A stretch of DNA of 51,641 nucleotides from contig JANYLB010000043.1 in the NCBI GenBank assembly GCA_025363815.1, positions 1 through 51,641 of the forward strand, in the 5' to 3' direction. The notes beneath the pieces were generated by a model, which was not told the origin of the DNA, did no database searches, and saw nothing but the letters and a program-made list of their open reading frames with translations. The DNA is from Actinomycetes bacterium (GTDB taxonomy: Bacteria; Actinomycetota; Acidimicrobiia; IMCC26256; JANYLB01). Position numbers and translations under genes: made by a program. Below, piece by piece: positions 44,445-51,641 of this stretch (position 1 is the first letter of the stretch; every line of letters begins with the position of its first letter).

Positions 44445-45343
44445 TGGCCGATCCCGATGTCGGCGAGCAAGCCAGCCCCACCCTCGCGGTGGATGAGATC
44501 GTCGGCCGCGGTGCGTCCGACCGTGACCGGATCAACTCCTTGCCCAGTGGCCCGCAGCACGATCCGGCCGTCGGCCGACGCGAGGAGCGCCGTGATGGTC
44601 ACGGAGCCGTCGGGAAGGCGACGGGCGAGCGCGCCTACGGGAAGATCGCACCCGCTGCCGAGCTCGGCGAGAAACGCGCGCTCAGCTTCGAGCGGAGCCC
44701 GCACGTCGGGATCGTCGATTGTCGCGAGGTGCGCGATGAGCGCATCGTCATCGAATCGACACTCGACGGCGAGCGCGCCTTGACCGACCTGGGGGAGCAT
44801 CGTCGACGGTTCCAAAACCTCGGCAGCATGCGCTCGCAGACCAAGGCGGTCGAGTGCTGCGACTGCGACGACGACCGCGTCGAAATCGCGCGCCTTGTCG
44901 ACGCGTGTCGGCACGTTCCCTCGTAGCTCCGCGAAGGTGAGATCGGGACGCAGATTGGCCAGTTGACAACGGCGTCGAACCGACCCGGTTGCGACGGTCC
45001 CGCCGCTCGGCAACGCGAACAGTGAGCAGCCCACGAGCGCGTCACGCGGATCGGCTCGTTCGGGGAACGCGCCGATGACGAGCCCGTCGGCCGGGCGGGC
45101 CGGGAGGTCTTTCGCCGAGTGCACCGCGAGATCGGCGCGACCGGACCGAACTGCTTCTTGCACCTCGGTCGCGAACGCTCCCGTCCCCGCGATCTCCCGA
45201 ATGGGAACCGACTGGTCACGATCGCCCTGGGTCGTGACGACCAACGCTTCGGCCGGCACCCCGAGCAGTTGGATCACCCGATCGGCCTGCGCCCGGGCAA
45301 GGGCGCTGCCGCGGGTCGCGACCTGGAGTGGCCGCGCCTTCAT
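44441..45343 (-). CDS. hemC: Hydroxymethylbilane synthase (porphobilinogen deaminase)
   Basis: Polymerises four porphobilinogens into hydroxymethylbilane using a dipyrromethane cofactor. 300 residues. Seen motifs are ATRGSALARAQA, HSAKDLPA, GSVRRRCQL and the cofactor cysteine C232 in GSGCDLPVGA. ATG 45343 begins the family N-terminus, 10 bases after the hemA stop; an ATG 14 codons upstream would extend into hemA. Confidence 0.97.
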   Translation of the reverse strand: MKARPLQVATRGSALARAQADRVIQLLGVPAEALVVTTQGDRDQSVPIREIAGTGAFATEVQEAVRSGRADLAVHSAKDLPARPADGLVIGAFPERADPRDALVGCSLFALPSGGTVATGSVRRRCQLANLRPDLTFAELRGNVPTRVDKARDFDAVVVAVAALDRLGLRAHAAEVLEPSTMLPQVGQGALAVECRFDDDALIAHLATIDDPDVRAPLEAERAFLAELGSGCDLPVGALARRLPDGSVTITALLASADGRIVLRATGQGVDPVTVGRTAADDLIHREGGAGLLADIGIGQ

Positions 45344-45353
45344 TCGGTGGCGG

Positions 45354-46640
45354 TCATGGAGAGGGCGGGTCGTCGATCTCCGCAAGATCGAAGAGGAACG
45401 CGAGCGCGTCGGCGTAGAGCTCCCGCCGCCCGGTTCCGGCGCTGTCTTTCAAGCGGACCGTCGGCTCGTGCAGCAGCTTGTTCTGGATACCCTCGGTGAG
45501 CGCAACGACGACCGCTCGTTGCTCATCGGTCAGCGACGAGAGCCGGCTGCCGAACCGTTCGAGCTCTGCGGCCCGGATGCCATCGGCCCGTCGGCGCATC
45601 GAGGTGATGACGGGCGCGACCTCGCGAGCCGAACGCTCGCTCTGCAGACGTTCAAGCTCCTCCGCAACAATGCGGCGGACCTTGGTGACCTCGCGACGAC
45701 GCTGCTCGAGCGACTGCTCCGCGAAGGCCTTGAGATCGTCGATGTCGAGCACGGTGACCCCGAAGACCTGACGGACTCCGGGGTCGACGTCGCGCGGGAC
45801 GGCCACATCGACGATGAGCAACGCCCGGCCGTCGCGGCGTTCCATCACCTGTTCGACGTCGCCGCGTTCGAGAATCACGTCGGATGCACTCGTCGTGCAC
45901 AGGAGCACATCGGTCGCGACCATCGCGTCGGCGACATCATCGAGCGGGATCGCGCGACCGCGCACCCGCCTCGCCAGCGCGTGGGCACGAGCACCCGTGC
46001 GGTTCGCGACAACGACCTCCGAGACCCCGGCTCCCGCGAGCGCAATGGCGGTTCCTTCGCCGACCTCACCCGCGCCGAGCACGAGGACGCGACGACCTTC
46101 GAGACTGCCGAGGGTCTGGCCGGCCAATGAAACCGCAGCCGATGCCACCGACGCCGCGTGCCGGCCGATGCCGGTCTCGGTGCGCGAGCGCTTCCCCACC
46201 TCGACTGCATGGCGGAAGATGCGCGGCAGCATCGAACCCGCGCGTCCTTCCGCCTCCGCTATCAGCCACGCCTCTCGAACCTGACCCAGGATCTCGCCCT
46301 CACCGACGATCATCGAATCGACACCCGCGGCGACACCGAACAAGTGCGCGATCGCGGCGTCGTCGTAGTAGGTGTACACGTGGTTGGCGAGATCGTCGGG
46401 CGAGAGCGACGACTGGTCGGCGAGGAACTCGACGACATCCTGCACGGCCGGGTGGAACAACGTGGCGCGTGCGTATATCTCGATGCGGTTGCAGGTGGAG
46501 AGCAAGACGACCTCGGCGAGGTTGTCGCTGCACGCCAACGCGTCGAGCGCCTTGACCAGCTGCGAAGCCGGCACCGTGACCCGCTCGAGCACCTCGACGG
46601 GTGCGGTGCGGTGATTGAGTCCCACGACGATCACAGACAC
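45354..46640 (-). CDS. hemA: Glutamyl-tRNA reductase
   Basis: Reduces glutamyl-tRNA(Glu) to glutamate-1-semialdehyde, the first and usually rate-limiting step of the C5 haem pathway. 428 residues. The catalytic C50 is in LLSTCNRIEIYA, the tRNA/substrate region is AAGVDSMIVGEGEILGQV, and the NADPH fold is RVLVLGAGEVGEG; the C-terminal dimerisation helix follows. GTG 46640 gives the family start MSVIVVGLNHRTAP with AAGGAG 11 bases upstream; GTG 46634 inside the cysG stop is the alternative. Confidence 0.97.
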   Translation of the reverse strand: MSVIVVGLNHRTAPVEVLERVTVPASQLVKALDALACSDNLAEVVLLSTCNRIEIYARATLFHPAVQDVVEFLADQSSLSPDDLANHVYTYYDDAAIAHLFGVAAGVDSMIVGEGEILGQVREAWLIAEAEGRAGSMLPRIFRHAVEVGKRSRTETGIGRHAASVASAAVSLAGQTLGSLEGRRVLVLGAGEVGEGTAIALAGAGVSEVVVANRTGARAHALARRVRGRAIPLDDVADAMVATDVLLCTTSASDVILERGDVEQVMERRDGRALLIVDVAVPRDVDPGVRQVFGVTVLDIDDLKAFAEQSLEQRRREVTKVRRIVAEELERLQSERSAREVAPVITSMRRRADGIRAAELERFGSRLSSLTDEQRAVVVALTEGIQNKLLHEPTVRLKDSAGTGRRELYADALAFLFDLAEIDDPPSP

Positions 46641-47293
46641 GACCGCAGCAACTCCTTGGCCTCGCCATCGCGACCCTCGCGAACCAGGTCGAGAATGCCG
46701 GAATCCAGAGCCCTTCGCCAATCGGCCGACTCGCTGGAACGGCCGCCTGCCCGCATCTCTTCTCGGGCCTCCGACAACAGCTCGAGCAACGCGGCCCATT
46801 CCGGGCCCATCTCTTTGCGTACATGGTCGCGCAGGTAGGTGGCCAACGCCGGACTCCGGCCGTTGCTGCCGATCGCGACCACCAGATCGCCCTGACGAAC
46901 CACCGACATGAGCGTGAAAGAGCAGTTGGCAGGATCGTCGGCCGAGTTCACCCACACTCTGGCGGCTTCCCCGGCCTCGAAGACCGCTCGGTCGACGGCA
47001 GGGACACCAGTTGCAGTCGTGGCGAGCCAGGCATAGTCGAGGTCGGGGGCTTCGAATGGCCTCTCCGAGAGCGTCACGACGCCCGCGTCGGCCCAGGCCC
47101 GGACTTCGTCGCTTACCTCGATCGCGACGACGTGGACCCGCGCGCCCGCAGCGAAGAGTCCCTCGATCTTGCGCGTCGCGATCCGGCCTGCGCCCACGAC
47201 GACACAGCGACGGCCCGCGACCACGAGATTGACCGGGTATCCCGCGATCGACGCCCGCTCTACCGGTCCGCCCTGGTCCGGTCGCGTGGTCAT
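46631..47293 (-). CDS. Precorrin-2 dehydrogenase / sirohydrochlorin ferrochelatase (CysG N-terminal type)
   Basis: A 220-residue protein matching the NAD-dependent N-terminal half of CysG (Met8p type), which oxidises precorrin-2 and inserts iron to give sirohaem. The NAD motif is VVVGAGRIATRKIEGLFAAGA, followed by VNSADDPANCSF and a SNGRSPALATYLRD segment. It complements the CobA half encoded two genes downstream. ATG 47293 overlaps the rex stop (ATGA), and its end overlaps hemA. Confidence 0.93.
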   Translation of the reverse strand: MTTRPDQGGPVERASIAGYPVNLVVAGRRCVVVGAGRIATRKIEGLFAAGARVHVVAIEVSDEVRAWADAGVVTLSERPFEAPDLDYAWLATTATGVPAVDRAVFEAGEAARVWVNSADDPANCSFTLMSVVRQGDLVVAIGSNGRSPALATYLRDHVRKEMGPEWAALLELLSEAREEMRAGGRSSESADWRRALDSGILDLVREGRDGEAKELLRSCL

Positions 47294-47979
47294 CCTTGGG
47301 CCTCCCGAACCGTTTCCGTCGACTCGTCGACAAGCCGATCCGGCGGGTGGGACTGATAGAAGCTGAGAATCTGCAGCTCGATCGCAAGATCGACCTTCCG
47401 CAGCGACACGCCTTCAGGCACCGAGACGACCGCAGGCGCGAAGTTCAGGATCGAGCGGACTCCTGCCTCGACCAGAAGATCAGCAACTTCCTGCGCTGCG
47501 CTCGCCGGTGTCGCGATTATCCCGATGGAGACGTCACGTTGCGCGACCACGTCGGCCAGCGCGTCGAGCCCCTCGACCCGGAGCCCGGCGACCTTGCGTT
47601 CCAACTTCGTCGGGTCGGCGTCGACGAGCGCGGCGACGCGAAAGCCGCGGGCTCCGAAGCCGCGGTAGTTCGCGAGGGCGTGGCCGAGGTTCCCGATCCC
47701 GACAATCACCACCGGCCAGTCCTGGGTGAGGCCGAGCTCGCGGGAGATCTCGTGCACGAGGTGGTCGACCTCGTAGCCCACCCCGCGGGTTCCATAGGAC
47801 CCCAGATAGGAGAGGTCCTTGCGCACTTTCGCGGCGTTCACGCCCGCGAGCGCTGCGAGGCGCTCCGACGAGATCGTGCCCACTCCGGCCTCCGCCGTCT
47901 CGAGCAGGGCGCGGGAATAAATCGGGAGACGCGCGACCGTGGCTTCGGGGATCCGCCGTTGCCCCGCTCGGTCGGCCAC
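47290..47979 (-). CDS. rex: Redox-sensing transcriptional repressor Rex
   Basis: Dimeric repressor that leaves its operators when NADH rises relative to NAD+. 229 residues: an N-terminal winged helix (LPIYSRALLETAE, GVNAAKVRKDLSYLGSYGTRGVGY) and a Rossmann domain with VIVGIGNLGHALANYRGF and the C-terminal swapped helix region. GTG 47979 is chosen because AGGAGGG lies just upstream with a 4-base spacer; an open frame continues further without a binding site. First gene of the hem cluster, as in Streptomyces, where rex-hem genes are autoregulated by Rex. Confidence 0.96.
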   Translation of the reverse strand: MADRAGQRRIPEATVARLPIYSRALLETAEAGVGTISSERLAALAGVNAAKVRKDLSYLGSYGTRGVGYEVDHLVHEISRELGLTQDWPVVIVGIGNLGHALANYRGFGARGFRVAALVDADPTKLERKVAGLRVEGLDALADVVAQRDVSIGIIATPASAAQEVADLLVEAGVRSILNFAPAVVSVPEGVSLRKVDLAIELQILSFYQSHPPDRLVDESTETVREAQG

Positions 47980-48023
47980 GCGTCCCTCCTGGGCCGGGCC
48001 CCGCAGGTCGGGACGCCTAAACC

Positions 48024-48055
48024 ATCGTATCCCGGGCTTGTGCACAAGGTCACAA
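48024..48055 (-). promoter_or_regulatory. rex promoter with Rex operator (ROP, 48038-48055)
   Basis: TTGTGCACAAGGTCACAA at 48038-48055 matches the Rex operator consensus TTGTGAA-N4-TTCACAA at 12 of 14 defined positions, including both outer TTGTG/CACAA arms. On the minus strand it overlaps a -35-like region (GTGACC) placed 18 bases before TACGAT, a -10-like hexamer at 48024-48029, which is 45 bases upstream of the rex GTG. The overlap would give direct autorepression. The divergent gene at 48156 could also be affected. Confidence 0.72.
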
Positions 48056-48155
48056 GGTTCCAGCGACGCCTCTCAGGTCACTGGCTGAGGCCAGTGGCGC
48101 CGAAACCGGGCCGGATGCCGCGGCGGCGAGCGCGGGGGGTAGCGTCGCCGCCGTC

Positions 48156-48863
48156 ATGGTGTCTGGTCTCGCATTCTGCGCCACGGCGGTGGCGACGCTC
48201 TTCGCGCAGGCGACGCTCGTCCGGTACACGCGGAACCGCCGTCCGCATGAGCTGGCCTGGACCATCGCGCTCTCGATGTTCGCGGTGGCCGCCGTCGCCC
48301 TCGCGCTCGGCACAACCACCGGTTGGGACAACGGGACTTTCCGAGTCTTCTATCTGTTCGGTGCGATTCTCAACGTGCCGTGGCTCGCGCTTGGAACCAT
48401 CTATCTCCTGGGTGGCGTCACCGCGGGCCGACGGGTGCAGTGGGGCCTGGTGCTCGTCACCGGCCTGGCCGCCGGCGTGTTGCTCACCGCGCCGATGAAG
48501 CCGGTGGTGGGGAGCATTGGCATCCCCGCGGGGAGGGAGGTGTTCGGCGTGTTCCCACGCGTGCTCGCCGCCGTGGGAAGCGGAATCGCGGCCTTGGTCA
48601 TCATCGGCGGCGCGGTGTGGTCGGCGGTTCGCTTTGTCCGCCGACGGGGCGAGCCCGGCATGGCCCGCCTCGCGGCAGCGAATGGCTTGATCGCATTCGG
48701 CACTCTCGTATTGTCGAGCGGCGGACTCATCCAGGGGATCGTCGGTCACGACGAGGCGTTCACGCTCTCGCTCGCGCTAGGTATCAGCGTGGTCTACGCC
48801 GGTTTCCTCGTTAGCGTCTCGACCGCGCGTTCGCCGCTGACCCGCCCCGCGCCGACCACCTGA
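48156..48863 (+). CDS. Seven-helix-like membrane protein of unknown function
   Basis: A 235-residue integral membrane protein with about six or seven hydrophobic segments and little else; a basic patch RRRGEPG lies in a loop and the tail is Pro/Thr/Ser-rich. No catalytic motif is recognised. ATG 48156 opens the frame. It is divergent from rex and convergent with the CoA-ligase-like gene at 48901, so it forms its own transcription unit. Confidence 0.7.
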   Translation: MVSGLAFCATAVATLFAQATLVRYTRNRRPHELAWTIALSMFAVAAVALALGTTTGWDNGTFRVFYLFGAILNVPWLALGTIYLLGGVTAGRRVQWGLVLVTGLAAGVLLTAPMKPVVGSIGIPAGREVFGVFPRVLAAVGSGIAALVIIGGAVWSAVRFVRRRGEPGMARLAAANGLIAFGTLVLSSGGLIQGIVGHDEAFTLSLALGISVVYAGFLVSVSTARSPLTRPAPTT

Positions 48864-48900
48864 CCCGTCACAAGCCAGCTCGCGGGTTCGTTGCCGCGGC

Positions 48901-50331
48901 TCAGCGCGTCGGCCGGTCGAGAGCTCGGCGGACGAGTTTCCCGAGCGAGTTCCGGGGCAGCGACGTGACCAGCTCTAATGACGACGGGACCTTGTAGCGA
49001 GCCAGCCGCGCCGCGACAAACTCGCGCAGCGTCGCTCCAGACGGCAGACAACCGTCGACCGCGACCACAAACGCCACCAGTCCCTCGCCCGTTTGCGCGT
49101 CATCGACACCGACGACGGCGACCTCCGCGACCTCGGGATGCTCCGACAGCACCGATTCGACCTCGGCCGGATAGACGTTGAACCCCGACACGATGACGAG
49201 GTCCTTGGCCCGGTCGACCAGCGAGAGATACCCATCGTCGTCGGCCACGGCGATGTCGCCGGTGCGCAACCAACCATCGTGTGTGAGCACCGTCGTAGTC
49301 GCTTCGTCGTGCCAGTAGCCCGGAAACACATTCGGACCTCGCACCCAGATCTCACCCGGGTCACCCGCGAGCACATCATCGCCGTCGGAATCGACGAGGC
49401 GGACATCTACGCCGGGGAGCGGAGGCCCGATCGAACCGGGGCGGGCCAACCCGTCTATCGCGGTCGTGGTCACGATCGGTGATGCCTCGGTCAGGCCGTA
49501 TCCCTCGCGCACGGCTACTCCGTAACGTTCGCGGAACCCCCGAGCGACGTCGTCGGGGAGCGACGCCGCTCCCGACACCGCGAGCCGGACGCCGGAGAAG
49601 GAGCCGTCGGCGCCGGGGGGAAGAGCGAGCCAGGCCGCGAACATCGACGGGACACCGGCGACGACCGTGACCCGTTCCTGGGCTACAAGGGCCGCTGTCT
49701 CGCGTGCGTGGAAATCGGAAACGAGCACTGTTGTCGCACCGGCAGCGAGACCGGTGCCGAGAACCACGTTGAGCCCGAACACGTGGAAAAACGGCAGCAC
49801 GCCGAGCGAGATGTCGTCGGGCCTGATGGCCAGACCCGGATGGTCCTGGACCTGCGCGATGTTTGCCCCGAGATTGCCGTGCGTGAGCATCGCCGCCTTT
49901 GGCGCGCCGGCGGTCCCTGCGGTGAAGAGCAAGGCCGCGAGGTCTGCGTCGGCGCGCTCCACCGGTGCCAGCGCGCTCGCGGCTCTCAGCGTTGCCAGCG
50001 CCTGCCCACCCGGGACCGCTCCGATCCGTAGCTTCGGCGTGACGACGGCGAGCTGACCGTCGAGCTCCGGTTCCGGTGATCCCGGATTCAGGGGCACCGC
50101 CACCGCGCCGGCAGCCAGCACCGCCAGGTAGGTGACAACGAAATCCGGGTGGTTTCCCAGCGCGAACGCGACTCGGTCGTCGGCTACCACCCCCGCGCCG
50201 ACGAGGCCCGACCCGACCCGCTCGACGTCGGCCTCGAGCTCACCGAAGGTCATCGAGACGCCATCGGCGCGCAGGGCGGGCCATTCGGGGCGCACCCTTG
50301 CGGCCTTGAGCAATCGAGCAGCCAGGTTCAC
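48901..50331 (-). CDS. AMP-dependent acyl-CoA synthetase/ligase-family protein
   Basis: A member of the adenylate-forming (ANL) superfamily, about 476 residues. Motifs in order: a variant AMP-binding loop LLFTAGTAGAPKAAML (usually YTSGTTGxPKG), GVLPFFHVFGLN, REGYGLTEASPI, the hinge aspartate in WLRTGDIAV, GRAKD-like VDRAKDLVIVSGFNVYP and the C-terminal NSLGKLVRR with the catalytic lysine. Long- or medium-chain fatty acids or aryl acids are possible substrates; MenE is less likely from neighbours. GTG 50331 gives the family N-terminus (VNLAARLLKAA); TTG 50388 and GTG 50358 are alternatives. Confidence 0.87.
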   Translation of the reverse strand: MNLAARLLKAARVRPEWPALRADGVSMTFGELEADVERVGSGLVGAGVVADDRVAFALGNHPDFVVTYLAVLAAGAVAVPLNPGSPEPELDGQLAVVTPKLRIGAVPGGQALATLRAASALAPVERADADLAALLFTAGTAGAPKAAMLTHGNLGANIAQVQDHPGLAIRPDDISLGVLPFFHVFGLNVVLGTGLAAGATTVLVSDFHARETAALVAQERVTVVAGVPSMFAAWLALPPGADGSFSGVRLAVSGAASLPDDVARGFRERYGVAVREGYGLTEASPIVTTTAIDGLARPGSIGPPLPGVDVRLVDSDGDDVLAGDPGEIWVRGPNVFPGYWHDEATTTVLTHDGWLRTGDIAVADDDGYLSLVDRAKDLVIVSGFNVYPAEVESVLSEHPEVAEVAVVGVDDAQTGEGLVAFVVAVDGCLPSGATLREFVAARLARYKVPSSLELVTSLPRNSLGKLVRRALDRPTR

Positions 50332-50507
50332 GGGCAAGGGCTTAGCCCAGTCGCGCACCCGACGCCACCGTCTCCGACGGAACAACAAGCGCCCAACCTC
50401 CCGATGGCCCGGAAATCTCGCTCAAGCCCCGTGCCCAAACCGCCGATGCCCCTGAGGTCAGGGAGCGCGCCCCCACCTGTGGGGCTCGGCGACGAAGGGA
50501 GGCTCGG

Positions 50508-51128
50508 ATGCGACGACTGCTGCTCGGGTTGACGCTCGCGTTGACCTCTACGACCCTCGTCGCAATCGTGCCGACTGCCGCGCACGCCGAAGTTCCCTGC
50601 TCGGCCGACGGCTTCGTCGCCAGCGCGAACGGCGTGCGCCAGAGCAATGGCCTCGCCCCGTACGAGTGGGACGGCGGTCTCGCGGGCAAGGCATCCGGCT
50701 GGGCTCAGACCATGGCCAATGCCGGTCCGATCTCCCACTCCAATCTTGCGGATGGCGTATCCGCCGACTGGAGGCGCCTCGGCGAGAACGTCGGCAAGGG
50801 ACCCGACACGAGTTCCATCGCGGCCGCGCTCATCGCGTCACCAGGTCACTACGCAAATCTCATAGATCCGGGGTTCCGGTATGTGGGTGTGGGCGTCGTG
50901 AGCACCCAAGACACGTGCTACGTGTCGGAAGTGTTCATGGAACTAGCCTCCCAGCCCGCCCCAAGCACGTCTGCATCTGCTGCCGGAACCCCGACTTCCC
51001 ATCGCTCCTCGGCCGGTCCACCCGTTGCCGTCGAGCCACCGCCGCCACCGCCGCCACCGCCACCGCCGCCGCCGCCGCCGCCGCGGTTGACGATGGTGCT
51101 GGAGCGTCTACGCGACCTCGACGGGTAA
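50508..51128 (+). CDS. Secreted CAP/SCP-domain protein with polyproline tract
   Basis: A 206-residue exported protein. Residues 1-27 are a signal peptide ending AAHA. The CAP domain has the usual motifs: SANGVRQSNGLAPYEWD, ISHSNL, RLGENVGKG and ASPGHYANL, including the cavity His and Glu residues, and a likely Cys-Cys disulfide (C31 and the C in DTCYVSE). A Ser/Thr/Ala linker leads to 16 consecutive prolines and a short basic end. CAP proteins in bacteria are secreted and of unclear function. ATG 50508 follows GGGAGG. Confidence 0.9.
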   Translation: MRRLLLGLTLALTSTTLVAIVPTAAHAEVPCSADGFVASANGVRQSNGLAPYEWDGGLAGKASGWAQTMANAGPISHSNLADGVSADWRRLGENVGKGPDTSSIAAALIASPGHYANLIDPGFRYVGVGVVSTQDTCYVSEVFMELASQPAPSTSASAAGTPTSHRSSAGPPVAVEPPPPPPPPPPPPPPPPRLTMVLERLRDLDG

Positions 51129-51167
51129 CGGCCGGCATCCCCCCGCCAGCCGTTACCCGCGAGGTCG
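51113..51167. terminator. Long bidirectional hairpin at the convergent gene ends
   Basis: CGACCTCG (51113-51120) and GGGTAACGGC (51123-51132) pair with GCCGTTACCC (51149-51158) and CGAGGTCG (51160-51167), giving an 18-bp stem with small bulges and a 16-base loop. Both converging genes have their TAA stop inside the stem, 51126-51128 on plus and 51153-51155 on minus. It can terminate transcripts from both sides. Confidence 0.75.
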
Positions 51168-51638
51168 CGCATCCCCTCGGGATGCGCGGCTGCGATGACC
51201 CGGCGCGAGCGTGAACACGAGGTAGGCCAGGCCCGCGCACACCCCTGTCATGAACAGGAACGGGAATCCCGCGCCCGGTTGTCGAGCTATCGACCCTCGA
51301 AGTCCGCCGCCGGGCCACAGCGCGACAGCGAACGCGGCGACGACCCCGACCAGGTTGAGCGTCAGATGGTTGAGATTGGGGGGCGTGTCGACACTCCCGA
51401 AGCAGCCGCACGATGCCAGTGGGTCGCCGCTCGCAAGCGCCAACCCGACGAACCCCGCGAACCCCAGGTACGCGAGGCCGACGAGAACCGCTACAAGCCG
51501 GACGGCGGCGCCACCGTCGGTAACGAGCGCGACCAGACCGAGGACCGAACCCGCCGCAGCGAAGACACGCACCGCTGCCGACGGGATCGAAAGGTCCATG
51601 GTCGCCAACGCGTCGACTGCACCCTGCGGTCGGCGCAT
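51153..51638 (-). CDS. MauE/DoxX-like membrane protein (5' end uncertain)
   Basis: About 160 residues with four hydrophobic segments. The feature DPLASCGCFGSVDTP followed by NHLTLNLVGVVAAF matches the CxCFG loop of MauE-like proteins, membrane proteins related to DoxX/DsbB-type helpers and involved in thiol or electron handling. The frame opens at ATG 51638, three bases from the window edge; ATG 51599 (MDLSIPSA) would fit the start of the first helix better. No clear ribosome binding site precedes either, and the gene could begin outside the window. Confidence 0.7.
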   Translation of the reverse strand: MRRPQGAVDALATMDLSIPSAAVRVFAAAGSVLGLVALVTDGGAAVRLVAVLVGLAYLGFAGFVGLALASGDPLASCGCFGSVDTPPNLNHLTLNLVGVVAAFAVALWPGGGLRGSIARQPGAGFPFLFMTGVCAGLAYLVFTLAPGHRSRASRGDARPRG

Positions 51639-51641
51639 TTC

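Overview
The window is high-GC actinobacterial DNA. GTG starts are frequent, genes are tightly packed with 1-10 base overlaps (ATGA, GTGA, TGATG), tRNA genes lack an encoded CCA, and a rex-hem cluster is present as in other Actinobacteria. A separate-CoA-ligase, two-complex-I genome with a b6f-like quinol:cytochrome c reductase fits a deep, aerobic or facultative lineage such as Acidimicrobiia. That placement is inference; no marker in the window settles it.

Layout. 1-1200: start of tuf and tRNA-Met, tRNA-Thr and tRNA-Tyr genes (all minus strand), with a GNAT acetyltransferase in between on the plus strand. 1260-4257: a YajQ-family protein, a HAD phosphatase and acetyl-CoA synthetase. 4312-15682 (minus): an 11-subunit complex I operon, nuoABCDHIJKLMN, lacking the NADH-oxidising module NuoEFG and ending in a MidA/NDUFAF7-type methyltransferase gene. 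15830-17451: a phosphate permease with its DUF47 partner. 17480-34455 (minus): a complete 14-subunit complex I operon nuoA-N, preceded by a geranylgeranyl/menaquinone reductase-like flavoprotein. 34537-40494 (plus): a quinol:cytochrome c reductase operon (3-TM protein, two-cluster ferredoxin, b6-like cytochrome b, subunit-IV-like protein, Rieske protein, dihaem cytochrome c, two unknown membrane proteins). 40522-47979 (minus): the haem/sirohaem genes rex-cysG(N)-hemA-hemC-cobA/hemD-hemB-hemL. 48156-51638: a membrane protein, an acyl-CoA synthetase-like protein, a secreted CAP-domain protein and a MauE-like membrane protein.

How it works together. Most of the window is one respiratory island. 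Two different complex I enzymes feed a quinone pool, a flavoprotein probably reduces the quinone side chain, a b6f-like complex oxidises quinol, and the adjacent genes make the haem it needs. Rex would adjust haem supply to the NADH/NAD+ ratio; a good Rex-operator match lies in front of rex.

The most interesting observation joins the methyltransferase to the first complex I. Human NDUFAF7 methylates an arginine in NDUFS2 (motif HRG). NuoD of the 11-subunit operon, which carries the methyltransferase gene, has that arginine. NuoD of the 14-subunit operon has threonine there. Other points are a b6-type cytochrome b with the covalent-haem cysteine, a Qo motif reading APWY instead of PEWY, and a duplicated 16-residue PxHLLxR motif in subunit IV. 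No CRISPR array, insertion sequence, integrase or phage gene was seen, and no stretch over 300 bases lacks a gene.
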